A stretch of DNA of 64,000 bases from JAIOQA01 sp035493675 (GCA_035493675.1 DATJIA010000138.1:1-64000); one strand, 5' to 3'. Shown: positions 47,882-59,366, counted from the first letter of the stretch. Translations and numbers: made by a program. Notes: generated by a model from the sequence alone, not told the origin.

Positions 47882-49140
47882 GCTTCGAGTACCGTGGCGA
47901 TGATCTGTATTGCGAAGGCGTCTCGCTCGCGGTGATCGCCGAGAAGGAAGGCACGCCGACCTACGTCTACAGCCGCGCGCTGCTCGAGCACGCGTACAAG
48001 ACGTTCGACGCCGCGCTCGCCGGCGTCGCGCACGAGATCTGCTACAGCGTGAAGGCGAACTCGGGGCTCGGCATCTTGTCGATCCTCGCGAAGCTCGGCG
48101 CCGGCGCCGACATCGTGTCGGGCGGCGAGCTGTTCCGCTGGCTGCGCGCCGGCGGCGACGCGAAGAAGGTCGTGTTCTCGGGCGTCGGCAAGACCGAGGG
48201 CGAGATGAAGGCCGCGCTCGAGGCCGGCATCATGGTGTTCAACGTCGAGAGCGACGAAGAGCTCGATGTCCTCTCGAAGGTCGCGCGCTCGGTCGGTCGC
48301 ACCGCAAGGGTCGCGCTGCGCGTGAACCCCGACGTCGATCCGCAGACGCACCCGTACATCTCGACCGGCCTCAAGAAGAACAAGTTCGGCATCTCGTGGG
48401 CGCACGCGAAGGACGTCTTCCGCCGCGCCGCCGGCTTGCCCGCGCTCGAGGTGATCGGCGTCGACTTCCACATCGGCTCGCAGCTGACCAAGACGTCGCC
48501 GTTCTCCGACGCGATCGCGCGCCTCGTCGAGCTCGTGCTCGGCCTCGAGAAGGACGGCATCCGCCTGAAGCACGTCGACATCGGCGGCGGCCTCGGCATC
48601 GACTACGGCAAGGAGGGCGACGGTCCGCCGCCGTCGCCGGGCGAGTACGGCGCCGCGGTCGCGCGCGCGCTCGCGCCGCTCGCGCACCTGAACCTCACGC
48701 TCCTCACCGAGCCGGGCCGCGTGATCGTCGGGCCCGCCGGCGTGCTCGTCGCGCGCGTCCTGTATCGCAAGGACAACGAGGGCAAGCACTTCACGATCGT
48801 CGACGCCGCGATGAACGATCTGATGCGGCCCGCGCTCTACGGCGCGCATCACCCGATGCGTCCGGTCCGCCGGACCAAGCGGCCGACGCAGATGACCGAC
48901 GTCGTCGGCCCGATCTGCGAGACCGGTGACTTCCTCGCGCGCGATCGCGAGCTGCCGCTGTTCGATCAAGGCGAGCTGCTCGCGATCGGCGCGGCCGGCG
49001 CGTACGGCGCCGCGATGTCGTCGAACTACAACACGCGGCCGCGCTCGTGCGAGGTCATCGTCTCCGGCGACGGCTACCAGGTCGTGCGCAAGCGCGAGAC
49101 GCTCGAGCAACTGGTCGCGAACGAGAAAGTCGCCGACTAG
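47878..49140 (+). CDS. lysA: Diaminopimelate decarboxylase
   Basis: The 420-residue PLP enzyme forms L-lysine from meso-diaminopimelate. The lysine that binds PLP lies in EICYSVKANSGLGILS (YSVKAN), HIGSQLTKTSPF and the conserved DIGGGLGIDY follow, then the GPICETGDFLARDRELP active-site Cys region and a C-terminal AGAYGAAMSSNYNTRPR. Length (420) is normal. ATG overlaps the argH stop (GGATGA). After the stop there is a short palindrome and then an unrelated lipoprotein gene. Confidence 0.96.
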   Translation: MSFEYRGDDLYCEGVSLAVIAEKEGTPTYVYSRALLEHAYKTFDAALAGVAHEICYSVKANSGLGILSILAKLGAGADIVSGGELFRWLRAGGDAKKVVFSGVGKTEGEMKAALEAGIMVFNVESDEELDVLSKVARSVGRTARVALRVNPDVDPQTHPYISTGLKKNKFGISWAHAKDVFRRAAGLPALEVIGVDFHIGSQLTKTSPFSDAIARLVELVLGLEKDGIRLKHVDIGGGLGIDYGKEGDGPPPSPGEYGAAVARALAPLAHLNLTLLTEPGRVIVGPAGVLVARVLYRKDNEGKHFTIVDAAMNDLMRPALYGAHHPMRPVRRTKRPTQMTDVVGPICETGDFLARDRELPLFDQGELLAIGAAGAYGAAMSSNYNTRPRSCEVIVSGDGYQVVRKRETLEQLVANEKVAD

Positions 49141-49154
49141 CTCCGCGTCCCCCT

Positions 49155-49172
49155 GTCGCATGGTCATGCGAC
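49155..49172. promoter_or_regulatory. 18-bp palindrome after lysA
   Basis: GTCGCATG and CATGCGAC are inverted copies separated by two bases, 14 bp after the lysA stop and 27 bp before the next start. It fits an operator or a weak terminator. Confidence 0.35.
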
Positions 49173-49198
49173 TCGCGCGATCCGACGCGTCGTGCGAC

Positions 49199-49954
49199 AT
49201 GGAACCTGTGCGGCTCTCGATCGGGGTGCTGATGCTCGCGGCGTGCGGTTCCTCCTCGGCGCCGGCGGCCGACGCCCGGCCCGACAACGCGTGCGGGCCC
49301 GGGCCGTACGTCCACGCGCACGCGGGCGTGGCGTCGTTCAGCACGCACTTGCCGGTCGCCGGCGCGACCGCGACGCTCGACGCCTGCCCGGAGCATCCGT
49401 TCGTCGCCGACGAGCTCGGCTACTTCGATCTGCAGATGACGCAAGGGCTGCCCTTCGATCCGCGCATCGAGGCCGCCGGCTTCGTCACGATGCGGAGCGG
49501 TGAGTCCACGATCACCGCGGATCTCGATCTCGGATACGCGCCGCTGTTCCCGACCGACCTCATGTCGCTGTTCCCCGACGACACCGCGTCGTCGCCGGCG
49601 CTCGTCGTGATCACCGCGCTGCCCGCGGGCACGCAGACGAACCCGAACGATCCGTGCACCGATCGCAGCGGCGTGACGTTCTCGGTCGTCGGTCACCCCG
49701 AAGCGACGCTGACCTACTACGGAGGGAGCGGCAGCGCGCCGGTGCTCGATCCGTCCTTGACCGCGACGACGACCGTGGGCGCGGTCGAGATCGGCGGGCT
49801 CGCGCAGACCGACGCCGCGACGATCGAGATCGCGGCCGCGAAGACGGGCTGCACGATCTCGTGCGTCTCCTATCCACACACCGGTCACTACAAGCTCGAG
49901 AACGGCGTGCTCTCGCTCGCGGGTGCGTTCATGCCGCCGGTCCCGCCGCCTTGA
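49199..49954 (+). CDS. Lipoprotein with carboxypeptidase-regulatory-like domain
   Basis: The 251-residue product starts MEPVRLSIGVLMLAAC (lipobox LAAC) and runs into a region with Cys pairs (NACGPGPYVHAHAGV, LDACPEHPFVADEL), then ELGYFDLQMTQGLPFDPRIE and AAGFVTMRSG, which read like a regulatory-like beta-sandwich that is found on surface lipoproteins. The second half is strand-rich and ends with a Cys pair (TGCTISCVSYPHT). No catalytic residues identified. A GTG at 49208 is an alternative start. Confidence 0.65.
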   Translation: MEPVRLSIGVLMLAACGSSSAPAADARPDNACGPGPYVHAHAGVASFSTHLPVAGATATLDACPEHPFVADELGYFDLQMTQGLPFDPRIEAAGFVTMRSGESTITADLDLGYAPLFPTDLMSLFPDDTASSPALVVITALPAGTQTNPNDPCTDRSGVTFSVVGHPEATLTYYGGSGSAPVLDPSLTATTTVGAVEIGGLAQTDAATIEIAAAKTGCTISCVSYPHTGHYKLENGVLSLAGAFMPPVPPP

Positions 49955-49986
49955 CCGCGCGCGCGCGCCGATGGCACCGTGTCGGG

Positions 49987-50628
49987 ATGGATCACGCGCC
50001 GGCGCAGCGAACGGTGGCGATCGTCGACGACGACGCCGACCTGCGCAGCGCGGTCGAGCTGATCCTGAAGCCGGCGGGCTGGTGCGTGCAGGCGTTCGAG
50101 ACCGCGCACGACGCGGTCGCGGCGGCGCGCGCCGGGACGCTGCCGCGCATGGTCCTCATGGACATGTCCTTGCCCGGCGAGTCGGCGAGCGAAGCGATCG
50201 CCGACATCGTGCGGCTGCGCCGCGACGTGCAGGTCGTCGTGCTCACGTCGTTCCAGCGTGAAGACTTCGTCTTCGAGGCGCTGCGGGTCGGCGCGGTCGG
50301 CTACGTGCTCAAGCAACAGGCGCTCGATCAGCTCGCCGAGGTGCTCGCGATCGTCGATGCGGGCGGCTCGCCGCTGTCGCCGAGCGTCGCGCGTCGCGTG
50401 CTCGCGAGCCTGCGCGAGACGCAGGCGGTGACGGAGCCGCTGTCCGATCGCGAGCGCGACATCCTGCTGCGCTTCGCCGACGGCAAGAGCTACGGCGAGA
50501 CCGCCGACGAGCTCGCGATCTCGATCGACACCGTGCGCACGCACGTGCGGCGCATGTACGGCAAGCTGCAGGTCAAGAGTCGGCCGCAAGCCGTGCTGGC
50601 GGCGCTACGTCGCGGTCTCCTCGGCTGA
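49987..50628 (+). CDS. NarL/FixJ-type response regulator
   Basis: The 213-residue protein has an N-terminal receiver (AIVDDDADLRSAVELILKPA, phospho-Asp59 in MVLMDMSLPGE, VVVLTSFQREDF, GYVLKQQ) and a C-terminal LuxR-type helix-turn-helix (LSDRERDILLRFADGKSYGE, TADELAISIDTVRTHVRRMY). It should bind DNA as a phosphorylated dimer. Its 3' end overlaps the convergent sensor-like gene by 56 bp, the only candidate partner nearby, so the two would be a signalling pair read toward each other (inference). Confidence 0.9.
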   Translation: MDHAPAQRTVAIVDDDADLRSAVELILKPAGWCVQAFETAHDAVAAARAGTLPRMVLMDMSLPGESASEAIADIVRLRRDVQVVVLTSFQREDFVFEALRVGAVGYVLKQQALDQLAEVLAIVDAGGSPLSPSVARRVLASLRETQAVTEPLSDRERDILLRFADGKSYGETADELAISIDTVRTHVRRMYGKLQVKSRPQAVLAALRRGLLG

Positions 50629-52111
50629 GCGGCTCGTCCGCGGCGGTCTCGAGCTCGAGCAAGAGCGCGCTCAACCGCGACCGCAGCTCGTCGAACGTCG
50701 CGCGCACCGCGTCGGCGCGCCCCTCGTCCGCCGCGCGCTCGAGCCGATCGATCCGCGGAGCGAGCTCGGCGCGCGCGTGCCCGAGCGCCGGCCGCGACGC
50801 GTGATCCGACCGGGCGCGCGCGTCGTTCCGGCGCGTGTGCAGCTCGGCGGCGACGCGTCGATTCTGCTGGACGGCGAGCAGGATCGACATCCCCGCGTAG
50901 GCGCAGGTCGACACCACGAACCACACGCCGGCCCCCGACCCCCACGCGACCAGCGGCACCATCGCGTGGACGATCGGCTCGCCGCGGAACGGCTGCCAGA
51001 CGTGCGGGATCGCGATCACGGTGCGGCGCTGGTCGGCATCGTCGACGATCTCTCGGGCTCCGCCGCGCGCGGCGATCCGGCGCTCGAGGTTGCGTGTCCC
51101 TCGTCCGTCGCGGTGCGGTCGCGCGACGCGAGGCGCGGCGAGCTCGATGCGCACCCGATCGCGATCGCTCGACAGCGCGAGCCGCACCGGCGCCGCCGCG
51201 CCGTGACGCGCCTGGTTCGCGAGCAGCTCGACGAGGAGCTCGCGAACGTCGGCCGAGACCTCGGTCGCCGCGAGCTCGATCTCGACCTCGATCCCGAGGT
51301 GCTGCACGAGCTCCGCGAGCCAGCCGCGCAGGTCCGTCGACGCCGCATCGCGCTCGTCGAGGACACGGCGGCCGTGGCGCGCGAACGTCCGCGCCGCTTC
51401 GAGCGCTTCGCGATCGTCGCCGCGGGCCGCGCGCGCGTGCGCGAGCACGAGCGCGCCCGAGAGGCCGTCGTGCAAGCGCATCGCGGCCAACCGCGCGCCG
51501 GCCGCGGCGGCGGCGTTCGCGCCGAGCCCCTGGTGCGCGAGCGCCGCCTCGTTCCGCGCGCGCAACCACAGCGCGCGCCGCGAGCACACGACGAACGACG
51601 CCGCGGTCGCGAGCCCCATCGCGGCGGCGTATCCGATCGACGCGGCGCTCGGGCCCGCGCCCAACGCGGCGCGCTCGAGCGGCGGAACGATCAGCATCGC
51701 GGCGAGCAGCCCGCGGTGATCGGGGAACAGCGCGCCCCACGACGCGGGCAACACGAGCAGGAGCGTCCAGCCCGCGCCGAAATCGGCCGCGCTCGCGGCG
51801 CCGAGCGCGCCGGCGGTGGCGACCGCGTGCACGAAGAAGAAGATCAACAGCGGATGCGTGCTCCGCAGCGCCGCGATCGGGATCGTGCGCGTCGCCGCCG
51901 CGGTGACGGGGTACGTCGCGCACAGCCACGCCGGCGCGACGCCGACGAGCCCGAGGTACTCGCGCACCGCCGGCTGTGCGAACGCGAGCGCCGCGCCGCC
52001 GCACACGATCGCGGTCAGCGCGATCGTCGCGCGCGTCATCATGCTGCGCCAGAACGAGAGATCGATCCCGTCGGGATGATCCGGAACCCCGAGCCAACGC
52101 GCGCCTCGCAT
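50573..52111 (-). CDS. Membrane sensor with HisKA_3-like and degenerate ATPase regions
   Basis: The 512-residue protein has five or six membrane helices in residues 25-175. Next comes a helix with MRLHDGLSGALVLAHA, in which His214 is placed like the phospho-His of NarX/DesK-type kinases. The following region (about 270-345; ELLVELLANQARHG, GTRNLERRIAARGG) has an N-box-like segment and a Gly-rich stretch but lacks a clear DxGxG, so the ATPase may be degenerate. Another hydrophobic helix (about 370-395) comes after it, which is unusual for a kinase. It overlaps the response regulator gene tail-to-tail. An ATG 23 codons downstream is an alternative start. Confidence 0.6.
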   Translation of the reverse strand: MRGARWLGVPDHPDGIDLSFWRSMMTRATIALTAIVCGGAALAFAQPAVREYLGLVGVAPAWLCATYPVTAAATRTIPIAALRSTHPLLIFFFVHAVATAGALGAASAADFGAGWTLLLVLPASWGALFPDHRGLLAAMLIVPPLERAALGAGPSAASIGYAAAMGLATAASFVVCSRRALWLRARNEAALAHQGLGANAAAAAGARLAAMRLHDGLSGALVLAHARAARGDDREALEAARTFARHGRRVLDERDAASTDLRGWLAELVQHLGIEVEIELAATEVSADVRELLVELLANQARHGAAAPVRLALSSDRDRVRIELAAPRVARPHRDGRGTRNLERRIAARGGAREIVDDADQRRTVIAIPHVWQPFRGEPIVHAMVPLVAWGSGAGVWFVVSTCAYAGMSILLAVQQNRRVAAELHTRRNDARARSDHASRPALGHARAELAPRIDRLERAADEGRADAVRATFDELRSRLSALLLELETAADEPLSRGDRDVAPPARLAADS

Positions 52112-52132
52112 CGCATCGCGAGTCTATCGCGC

Positions 52133-52138
52133 TATCCT
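52133..52138 (+). promoter_or_regulatory. -10 hexamer TATCCT, leaderless position
   Basis: TATCCT ends seven bases before the ATG at 52146; no ribosome binding site. Confidence 0.45.
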
Positions 52139-52145
52139 CGGCGCG

Positions 52146-53897
52146 ATGTCCCCGAAGATCTCGCGTGCCGACCGGCGCGCAGAGAAGCAGGCCCGGGTCG
52201 CGCGGCTCGGCGAGGGCGCGCAGGCCGCGACCCCGACGGCGGCGCCGCTCCGCTGCCCGTCGTGCGGCGCGCCGGTGCCGCTCGCCGACGGCGACGTCGC
52301 GACCTGCGTCTTCTGCAAAGCCGAGGTGCCGCTGCCGCAGGAGCTGCGCGCGCTGCGCGACGCGGATCAGCAGGGCCGCGCCGATCGCGCCGAGGCCGAG
52401 GCGCTGTATCGATCGCTCGGCAAGCCGCCGTCGACGATCTTGCGCGCGTGGGTCGGCGCGGCGGAGCTGTTCGCGGGCGCGCTCGCGGGGCTCCTGATGC
52501 TGCTGTTCTGGCTGTCGAGCGCGACGATCGTGCTCAGCGGCCTCTTGCTCGAGCTCGTGCTGCACTGGATCGCGCCGCTCGTGCGCATCGATCTGATCGA
52601 TCGGTTCGGCGGCGGCACGACGTACGCGGGCTTCGTCGTCGCGGTCGTGATGCTCGGCCTGTTCCCGAAGTGGCTGGTCGGTTACCTCGATCAGTCGGCG
52701 AAGATCCGCGTCTCGCTGCAAGCGAACCTCGCCGCGCGTCCGCCGGAGCGGGTCGGATTCCCGTCGACGTGTCGCGAATGCGGCGCCGCGCTCGCGGTCC
52801 CGCCGGGCGCGCTCGGCGTGCGCTGCGCGTTCTGCGGCAGCGACAACCTGGTCGCGTTGCCGCGCGAGTGGCTCGCGGTCGCGGGCGCGCGGCAGGCGCA
52901 CTTCCACGCGAGCATCGTCGACGCGGTCGCGCAGGCGCGCGCGCTGCGCGCCGACGCGCGGCGCGGGTTGTGGCCCGCCGCGAAGTGGCTCGCGGGCGCG
53001 GCCGTCGCGTTCGGGCTCGTCGGCAAGTGCGCGGTCTACGTCGACGAGGAGCAGGTCGCGACCAGCTACGCGCACAGCATGGGCTCGCCGCGCGTGATGG
53101 TCTCGTACTGGGATCCGACGGTGGAGATGCCGATCGATCAGCTGGTCGAGTTCAAGCAGCTGTCCAACTTCACCGTCGCGCTGCGCCACGGCGAGATCTT
53201 CGAGATCAGCTCGCCCGACGGCGGCGCGTGCACGACGATCACGATCCACAACACGACCACGTTCCCGCTCTTCACGCGCGACGACGACGTCGCGTGGGGC
53301 CCGCTCGACGACGGCACCTACGGCGCGCAGTACCGCGTGCCGTACACCGGCCTCTTCAAGATCGAGATCAACGGGATCTTCCAGACCAAGGGGCCGACCC
53401 ACGCGCGGTGGCGCGCGACTCGCTCCGCCGCGGCCGGGCTGCGCGTCGTGCGATCCGTGCGCGCCGCCGACGCCGCCGCGCCTCCCGCGCCGACCCTCGC
53501 GCCCGCGGCGCGCGCCGCGGTCGACGCGCTCGGGAACAAGGAGCCCGCGACCGCGGTCGCGCTGTCGAGCGACGGCCGCCGGCTCGCGGTCGCGTCGCCC
53601 GGCATGCTCGACTTCGCGTCGATCCCCGACGACCCGACCAAGACGCAGCTGACCAACAACGCGTGCCTCGCCGACGATCTCACCGCGCTCGCGTTCATCG
53701 ACGCGCACACGCTCGCCAGCGGCGATCGCCACGGCGCGATCTGGATCTGGGACGTCGATCTCGCGATGGCGCGCGCGCGCCTGCCCGACGCGCTGCCCGG
53801 CCCGATCACGTCGCTCGCGGTGTCGCCCGACGGCAAGACGATCACGGCAGGCTACGCCGGCGGCGCGCGCACCTTCACCGCGGACTCGTGGCGCTAG
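52146..53897 (+). CDS. Zinc-ribbon membrane protein with WD40-like C-terminus
   Basis: The 583-residue protein has a zinc ribbon (about 35-62, CPSCGAP then CVFCKAE), two or three membrane helices (about 100-190), a second zinc ribbon (CRECGAAL, CAFCGSD), another helix (VAFGLVGKCAVYV) and a beta-rich domain. The last 130 residues contain two WD40-like blades: ATAVALSSDGRRLAVA and LTALAFIDAHTLASGDRHGAIWIW, PITSLAVSPDGKTITAGY. The combination looks like a membrane scaffold with a protein-binding head; no known family. Its stop shares CTAG with the stop of the convergent molybdopterin oxidoreductase gene. Confidence 0.6.
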   Translation: MSPKISRADRRAEKQARVARLGEGAQAATPTAAPLRCPSCGAPVPLADGDVATCVFCKAEVPLPQELRALRDADQQGRADRAEAEALYRSLGKPPSTILRAWVGAAELFAGALAGLLMLLFWLSSATIVLSGLLLELVLHWIAPLVRIDLIDRFGGGTTYAGFVVAVVMLGLFPKWLVGYLDQSAKIRVSLQANLAARPPERVGFPSTCRECGAALAVPPGALGVRCAFCGSDNLVALPREWLAVAGARQAHFHASIVDAVAQARALRADARRGLWPAAKWLAGAAVAFGLVGKCAVYVDEEQVATSYAHSMGSPRVMVSYWDPTVEMPIDQLVEFKQLSNFTVALRHGEIFEISSPDGGACTTITIHNTTTFPLFTRDDDVAWGPLDDGTYGAQYRVPYTGLFKIEINGIFQTKGPTHARWRATRSAAAGLRVVRSVRAADAAAPPAPTLAPAARAAVDALGNKEPATAVALSSDGRRLAVASPGMLDFASIPDDPTKTQLTNNACLADDLTALAFIDAHTLASGDRHGAIWIWDVDLAMARARLPDALPGPITSLAVSPDGKTITAGYAGGARTFTADSWR

Positions 53898-55906
53898 GCG
53901 CGCGCGACTTGCACGCGCGCGTCGTTGTAGCAGGCGCCGCCGCCGAGATCGGCGATCGTCTCGGGGACGAGCGCGTTCGAGGTCAGGCCGTTGCGCGTGT
54001 GCTTGCGCCACAGGCCTTTCGGCAGGACGACCACGCCGTCGCGCACGTCTTTGGAGATCTTCGCGGCGACGCGGACCTCGCCGAGCGCGTTCCAGACGCG
54101 GACGAGATCGCCGTCGCGGATCCCGCGCGCGAGCGCGTCTGCGGGAGAGAGCTCGATCGGATATTCGCCCTTGCGCAGCTGGCCGAAGGTCGAGCTGATC
54201 ATCGACGCGAGCGCGGGCGAGATCAGCGCGAGCGGGAACTCGGCGCTGCCGGGATCCTCGCGGTAGTGATAGAGGCCGCCGGGCGCCTCGGCGTCGAGGT
54301 GCGCGGGGACGAAGTGGACCTTGCCGTCGCCGGTCTCCGGTCTCACGTCGCGAAAGAGGATCGGGGTCGGGCCGTCGAGCGGGACCGCGGCACCGTGCGC
54401 GTCGAGCTGCGCACGGATCTCCGCGCCGCGCTCGCCCGCGAGCATCGCGGCGACCAACTCGTCGTCGGTGCGCGGCTCGCCCGCGACCCCGAGCTCGAGA
54501 CGATCGATCAGCGCGCCGAAGACTTCGTTGTTCGTGCGCGCCTCGCCCGCGGGCGTCGCCGCCGCGTGCGCGTCGTACATCCGCATCGCGCCGTAGCCGC
54601 GGCGCAGCTCGCGATGCTCGAGGAAGACCGTCGCGGGCAGGACGACGTCGGCCCACCGCGCGGTGTCGGTCATCACCTGCTCGTGCACGACCGTGAACAG
54701 ATCGTCGCGCGCCATCCCGCGCAGCACGCCCTCCTGGTTGGGCGCGGTCGCGACCGGGTTGCAGTTGTAGACGAACAGCACCTGCACCGGCGGATCGCGC
54801 AGCTCGGTCAGCGCGCTCGCGAGCTGCACCATGTTGACCGCGCGCGTCTTCGGCTCGCGCGCCTGGATGCCCCACTCGGCGCTCACGCCCCAGCGCGCGT
54901 CGCCGTTCGACATCGTGAAGCCGCCGCCGCGCACGCCGAGCTTGTTCGCGACCGCGGGCAGCGCGAGGATCGCGGCGGTCGCGCCGCCGCCGTTGCGATT
55001 GCGCTCGCTGCCCCATCCGCAGCGCACGACCGCCGGCGACGACGCGGCGTACAGCTCGACGAAGCGATCGAGCTCGGCCTCCGGGATCCCGCTCTCGCGC
55101 GCCGCGCGATCGATCGTCCAGCGCGACGCCCGCGCGCGCAGCTCTTCCCACCCGACCGTGTGCTCGCGCAGGAAATCGAGATCCGCGTGGCCGCGCTCGA
55201 ACATCGCGTGGATCGCCGCGAGCGCGACGACGAGATCGGTCCCGGGCCGCGGCGCGAGGTGGAGGTGGGCGCGGCGCGCGAGCGGCGTGCGGCGCGGATC
55301 GACGACGACGAGCTTCGCGCCGCGATCGATCGCGCGCTGGATGATCGGCACGAGGTGGATGCCGGTCGCCGACGGGTTCACGCCCCACAAGACGATCAGC
55401 TTCGCGTGCTCGTACTCCTCGAGCGCGGTGCCGGGCACCGGCCCGTACAAGCCGGTCGACGCGGTCTTCGACGGCATCGCGCAGAACGTCTTCAAGAGCC
55501 GCGACGCGCCGACGCGACGGAAGAACCGCGACGCGAGCGACGCGCCGGTGAGCCAGCCGTTCGAGCCGTCGTAGTGATACGGGAGGATCGCTTCACCGCC
55601 GAACTCGTCGCGCGCCGATCTCATCCGCGCCGCGATCAGATCGAGCGCCTCGTCCCACGTCGCGCGCCGGAATTCTCCCGAGCCCTTCGCGCCGGCGCGC
55701 ACCATCGGGTGCAGCACGCGATCCTCGCCGTACATGTGCTCGGCGATGTTGCGAACCTTGCCGCACACGAAGCCGTCGGTCAGCGGCGAATTCGCGCCGC
55801 CGTTCACGCCGACCACTCGCCCGGTCTCCGCCTCCACCGAGACTTCCAGGTGACACGTATCGGGACAATCGAGAGGGCACGCGCTGTGACGTACTTCGAC
55901 GGCCAT
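53894..55906 (-). CDS. Molybdopterin-dependent oxidoreductase with N-terminal [4Fe-4S] site
   Basis: The 670-residue protein has the CPLDCPDTC cluster site (Cys10, 14, 18 and Cys48 in GFVCGK), the pterin-binding domains (LIVLWGVNPSATGIHLVPII, VVVDPRRTPLA, and TFCAMPSKTAS), and a C-terminal MopB strand region (LVRVWNALGEVRVAAKIS). This is the DMSO reductase superfamily, BisC-type branch; the substrate cannot be told from sequence alone. There is no Tat signal, so it is cytoplasmic. It is the third gene of a minus-strand unit after the kinase and the PEGA protein, which is an odd combination. Confidence 0.88.
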   Translation of the reverse strand: MAVEVRHSACPLDCPDTCHLEVSVEAETGRVVGVNGGANSPLTDGFVCGKVRNIAEHMYGEDRVLHPMVRAGAKGSGEFRRATWDEALDLIAARMRSARDEFGGEAILPYHYDGSNGWLTGASLASRFFRRVGASRLLKTFCAMPSKTASTGLYGPVPGTALEEYEHAKLIVLWGVNPSATGIHLVPIIQRAIDRGAKLVVVDPRRTPLARRAHLHLAPRPGTDLVVALAAIHAMFERGHADLDFLREHTVGWEELRARASRWTIDRAARESGIPEAELDRFVELYAASSPAVVRCGWGSERNRNGGGATAAILALPAVANKLGVRGGGFTMSNGDARWGVSAEWGIQAREPKTRAVNMVQLASALTELRDPPVQVLFVYNCNPVATAPNQEGVLRGMARDDLFTVVHEQVMTDTARWADVVLPATVFLEHRELRRGYGAMRMYDAHAAATPAGEARTNNEVFGALIDRLELGVAGEPRTDDELVAAMLAGERGAEIRAQLDAHGAAVPLDGPTPILFRDVRPETGDGKVHFVPAHLDAEAPGGLYHYREDPGSAEFPLALISPALASMISSTFGQLRKGEYPIELSPADALARGIRDGDLVRVWNALGEVRVAAKISKDVRDGVVVLPKGLWRKHTRNGLTSNALVPETIADLGGGACYNDARVQVARA

Positions 55907-55920
55907 CTAGCGCGAGTATG

Positions 55921-57560
55921 TCAGAAGCTTCCGCCGACGCCGAGACCGACGATGCTGTGCCCCCCGGAATCGACCATGGGTGTGATCTGCGGAGAAAGCT
56001 TGGTCGCGCGCGGCTCGTCGAGGTTGCGGGTCAGGTAGACACCCGCGACCAACCCGACCGCGAGCCCGCCGAGCGCGAAGTGCGCGATGCGCTCCTTCGG
56101 CACCGCGTCGGTGCGGTTCGCGTCGATCGCGCTCTCGAGCGAGACGCCGACCGCCATGCCCGCGAGCCCCGCGAGATCGACGAGCGCGGCGTGGCGTCGC
56201 GAGATGTCGTAGCGACGCGCGAGCAAGGCGCCGGTGATCACGCCGGCGTCGAGGCCGCTGACGATGATCGCGCCGGACAGCTTCTTCGGCAGGCCGAACA
56301 CGACCGCGAACAAGCCACCGGTCGCGCCGCCCCAGAGCGCGCCCGAGTTGAGCAGCGCCGCGTCGCCGCTGTCGGGATGGAAGCGCTCGGCGGTCAGCGC
56401 CGCGAACGACGCGCCGCCGAGCAACCCGACCACGCCGACCGCGCCCGGCAGCTGTTGATCATCGGTGAAGATCGACGTGCCCGCGACGCCCTCGACGTAG
56501 CCGATCAAGGAAGAGGTGATCACGTACGAGCTCGTGCCGCTCGGGATGTCGTCGGGCACGCCGACCCACGATCCGATCAAGCCGACCGCGGCGCCGGCGC
56601 CGCCGCCGTACAGCGCGCCGTTCGAGTCCTGATCGTCGACCGCGTAGCCGATCGAGACGCCGCCGACCAACCCGGCGACCGTCGCCGCGGCGATCAGCTG
56701 CCCGCGCCCCGACGACGGCGTGTTCTCGAGCGTGATCGCGATCGAGTCGTTCGCGCCGGGCGCGACCTCGACGCGGCGCTTCTCGGTCACGAAGCCCGGC
56801 GCCTCCACGGAGACGACGTAGCGCGCCGCCGGCACCGAGTCCTCCCAGCTGCCGATGCCGACCAGGCGATCGTCCATGAAGATGCGCGCGTCGGCGGGCG
56901 TCGTGCGGATGTGCACGCGCCCGCGCTGCGGCGGCAGCTCGACGACGAAGCTGTACGGCTTCCCGATCCCGATGTCGACCGGCTGCTCCTGCGTGTCGAA
57001 GCCGGCCATCGACACGCTCATCGTGTAGTGACCGGCGACCAGCTCGATGCGCGCGGCGTCGGCGCGGCCCTCGGCGCGATGGCCGGCGTCGTCGGCGAAC
57101 GTGACCAGCGCGCCTTTCGGCAAGGTCGCGACCTGGATCTGCGACGGGAGGTTCTGCAAGACCAAGATGCGCGTGGAGATCGTCTGCTTCTCCTGCGCCG
57201 CGTCCTTCGCGCTGTCGGGGATCGCGAGCACGTAGCGCTCGAAGTACGCGATCGCCTGCTCGTAGTGGAGCTTGCGCTCGTGCGCCTGGCCGATCGCCTT
57301 CAAGACGTCGTAGACCGGCGTGAGGCAGTAGCTCGCCGACATCTCGGCGATCGCGCCGTCGTAGTCGCCTTGCTGGTAGAGGATCGCGCCGCGCACGTAG
57401 TGCTCGTGCGCGGCGTCGAACATCGCGTTGTCGTCGAGATCCGGCTTCGGCGGGCACTGATCGATCTCGAGGACGATCTGATCCTTGCCGAGGTAGCCGT
57501 TGTCGTCGGCGCGCGCGGCGCTCGTCGCCGCGATCACGACGACGAGGATCGCGCCGAGCT

Positions 57561-57564
<4 letters not shown>
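55921..57564 (-). CDS. TPR/PEGA-domain membrane protein
   Basis: The 547-residue product has a signal peptide (VKLGAILVVVIAATSAARA), a TPR-like helical region (about 45-120, YQQGDYDGAIAEMSASYCLT), a PEGA domain (about 195-250, HIRTTPADARIFMDDRLVG) and a Gly-rich C-terminal half with many hydrophobic helices (GAGAAVGLIGSWVGVPDDIP), possibly a membrane-embedded rhomboid-like or unknown bundle. The GTG start overlaps the kinase stop, so it is coupled to the kinase, which itself carries a PEGA domain. PEGA domains are often found with surface-layer and STK proteins in this phylum. Confidence 0.75.
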
Positions 57565-59339
<1,775 letters not shown>

Positions 59340-59366
59340 CGATACCCCGTCGAGGGTAAACCATGC

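Noticed and set aside
50490..55388. Minus-strand frame of more than 1600 codons
   Set aside because: It crosses several well-supported genes and has no recognisable domain; GC-rich genomes lack stops in such frames.
50777..56038. Plus-strand frame of about 1750 codons
   Set aside because: It overlaps the sensor, zinc-ribbon and molybdopterin oxidoreductase genes in the wrong frame; no domain visible.
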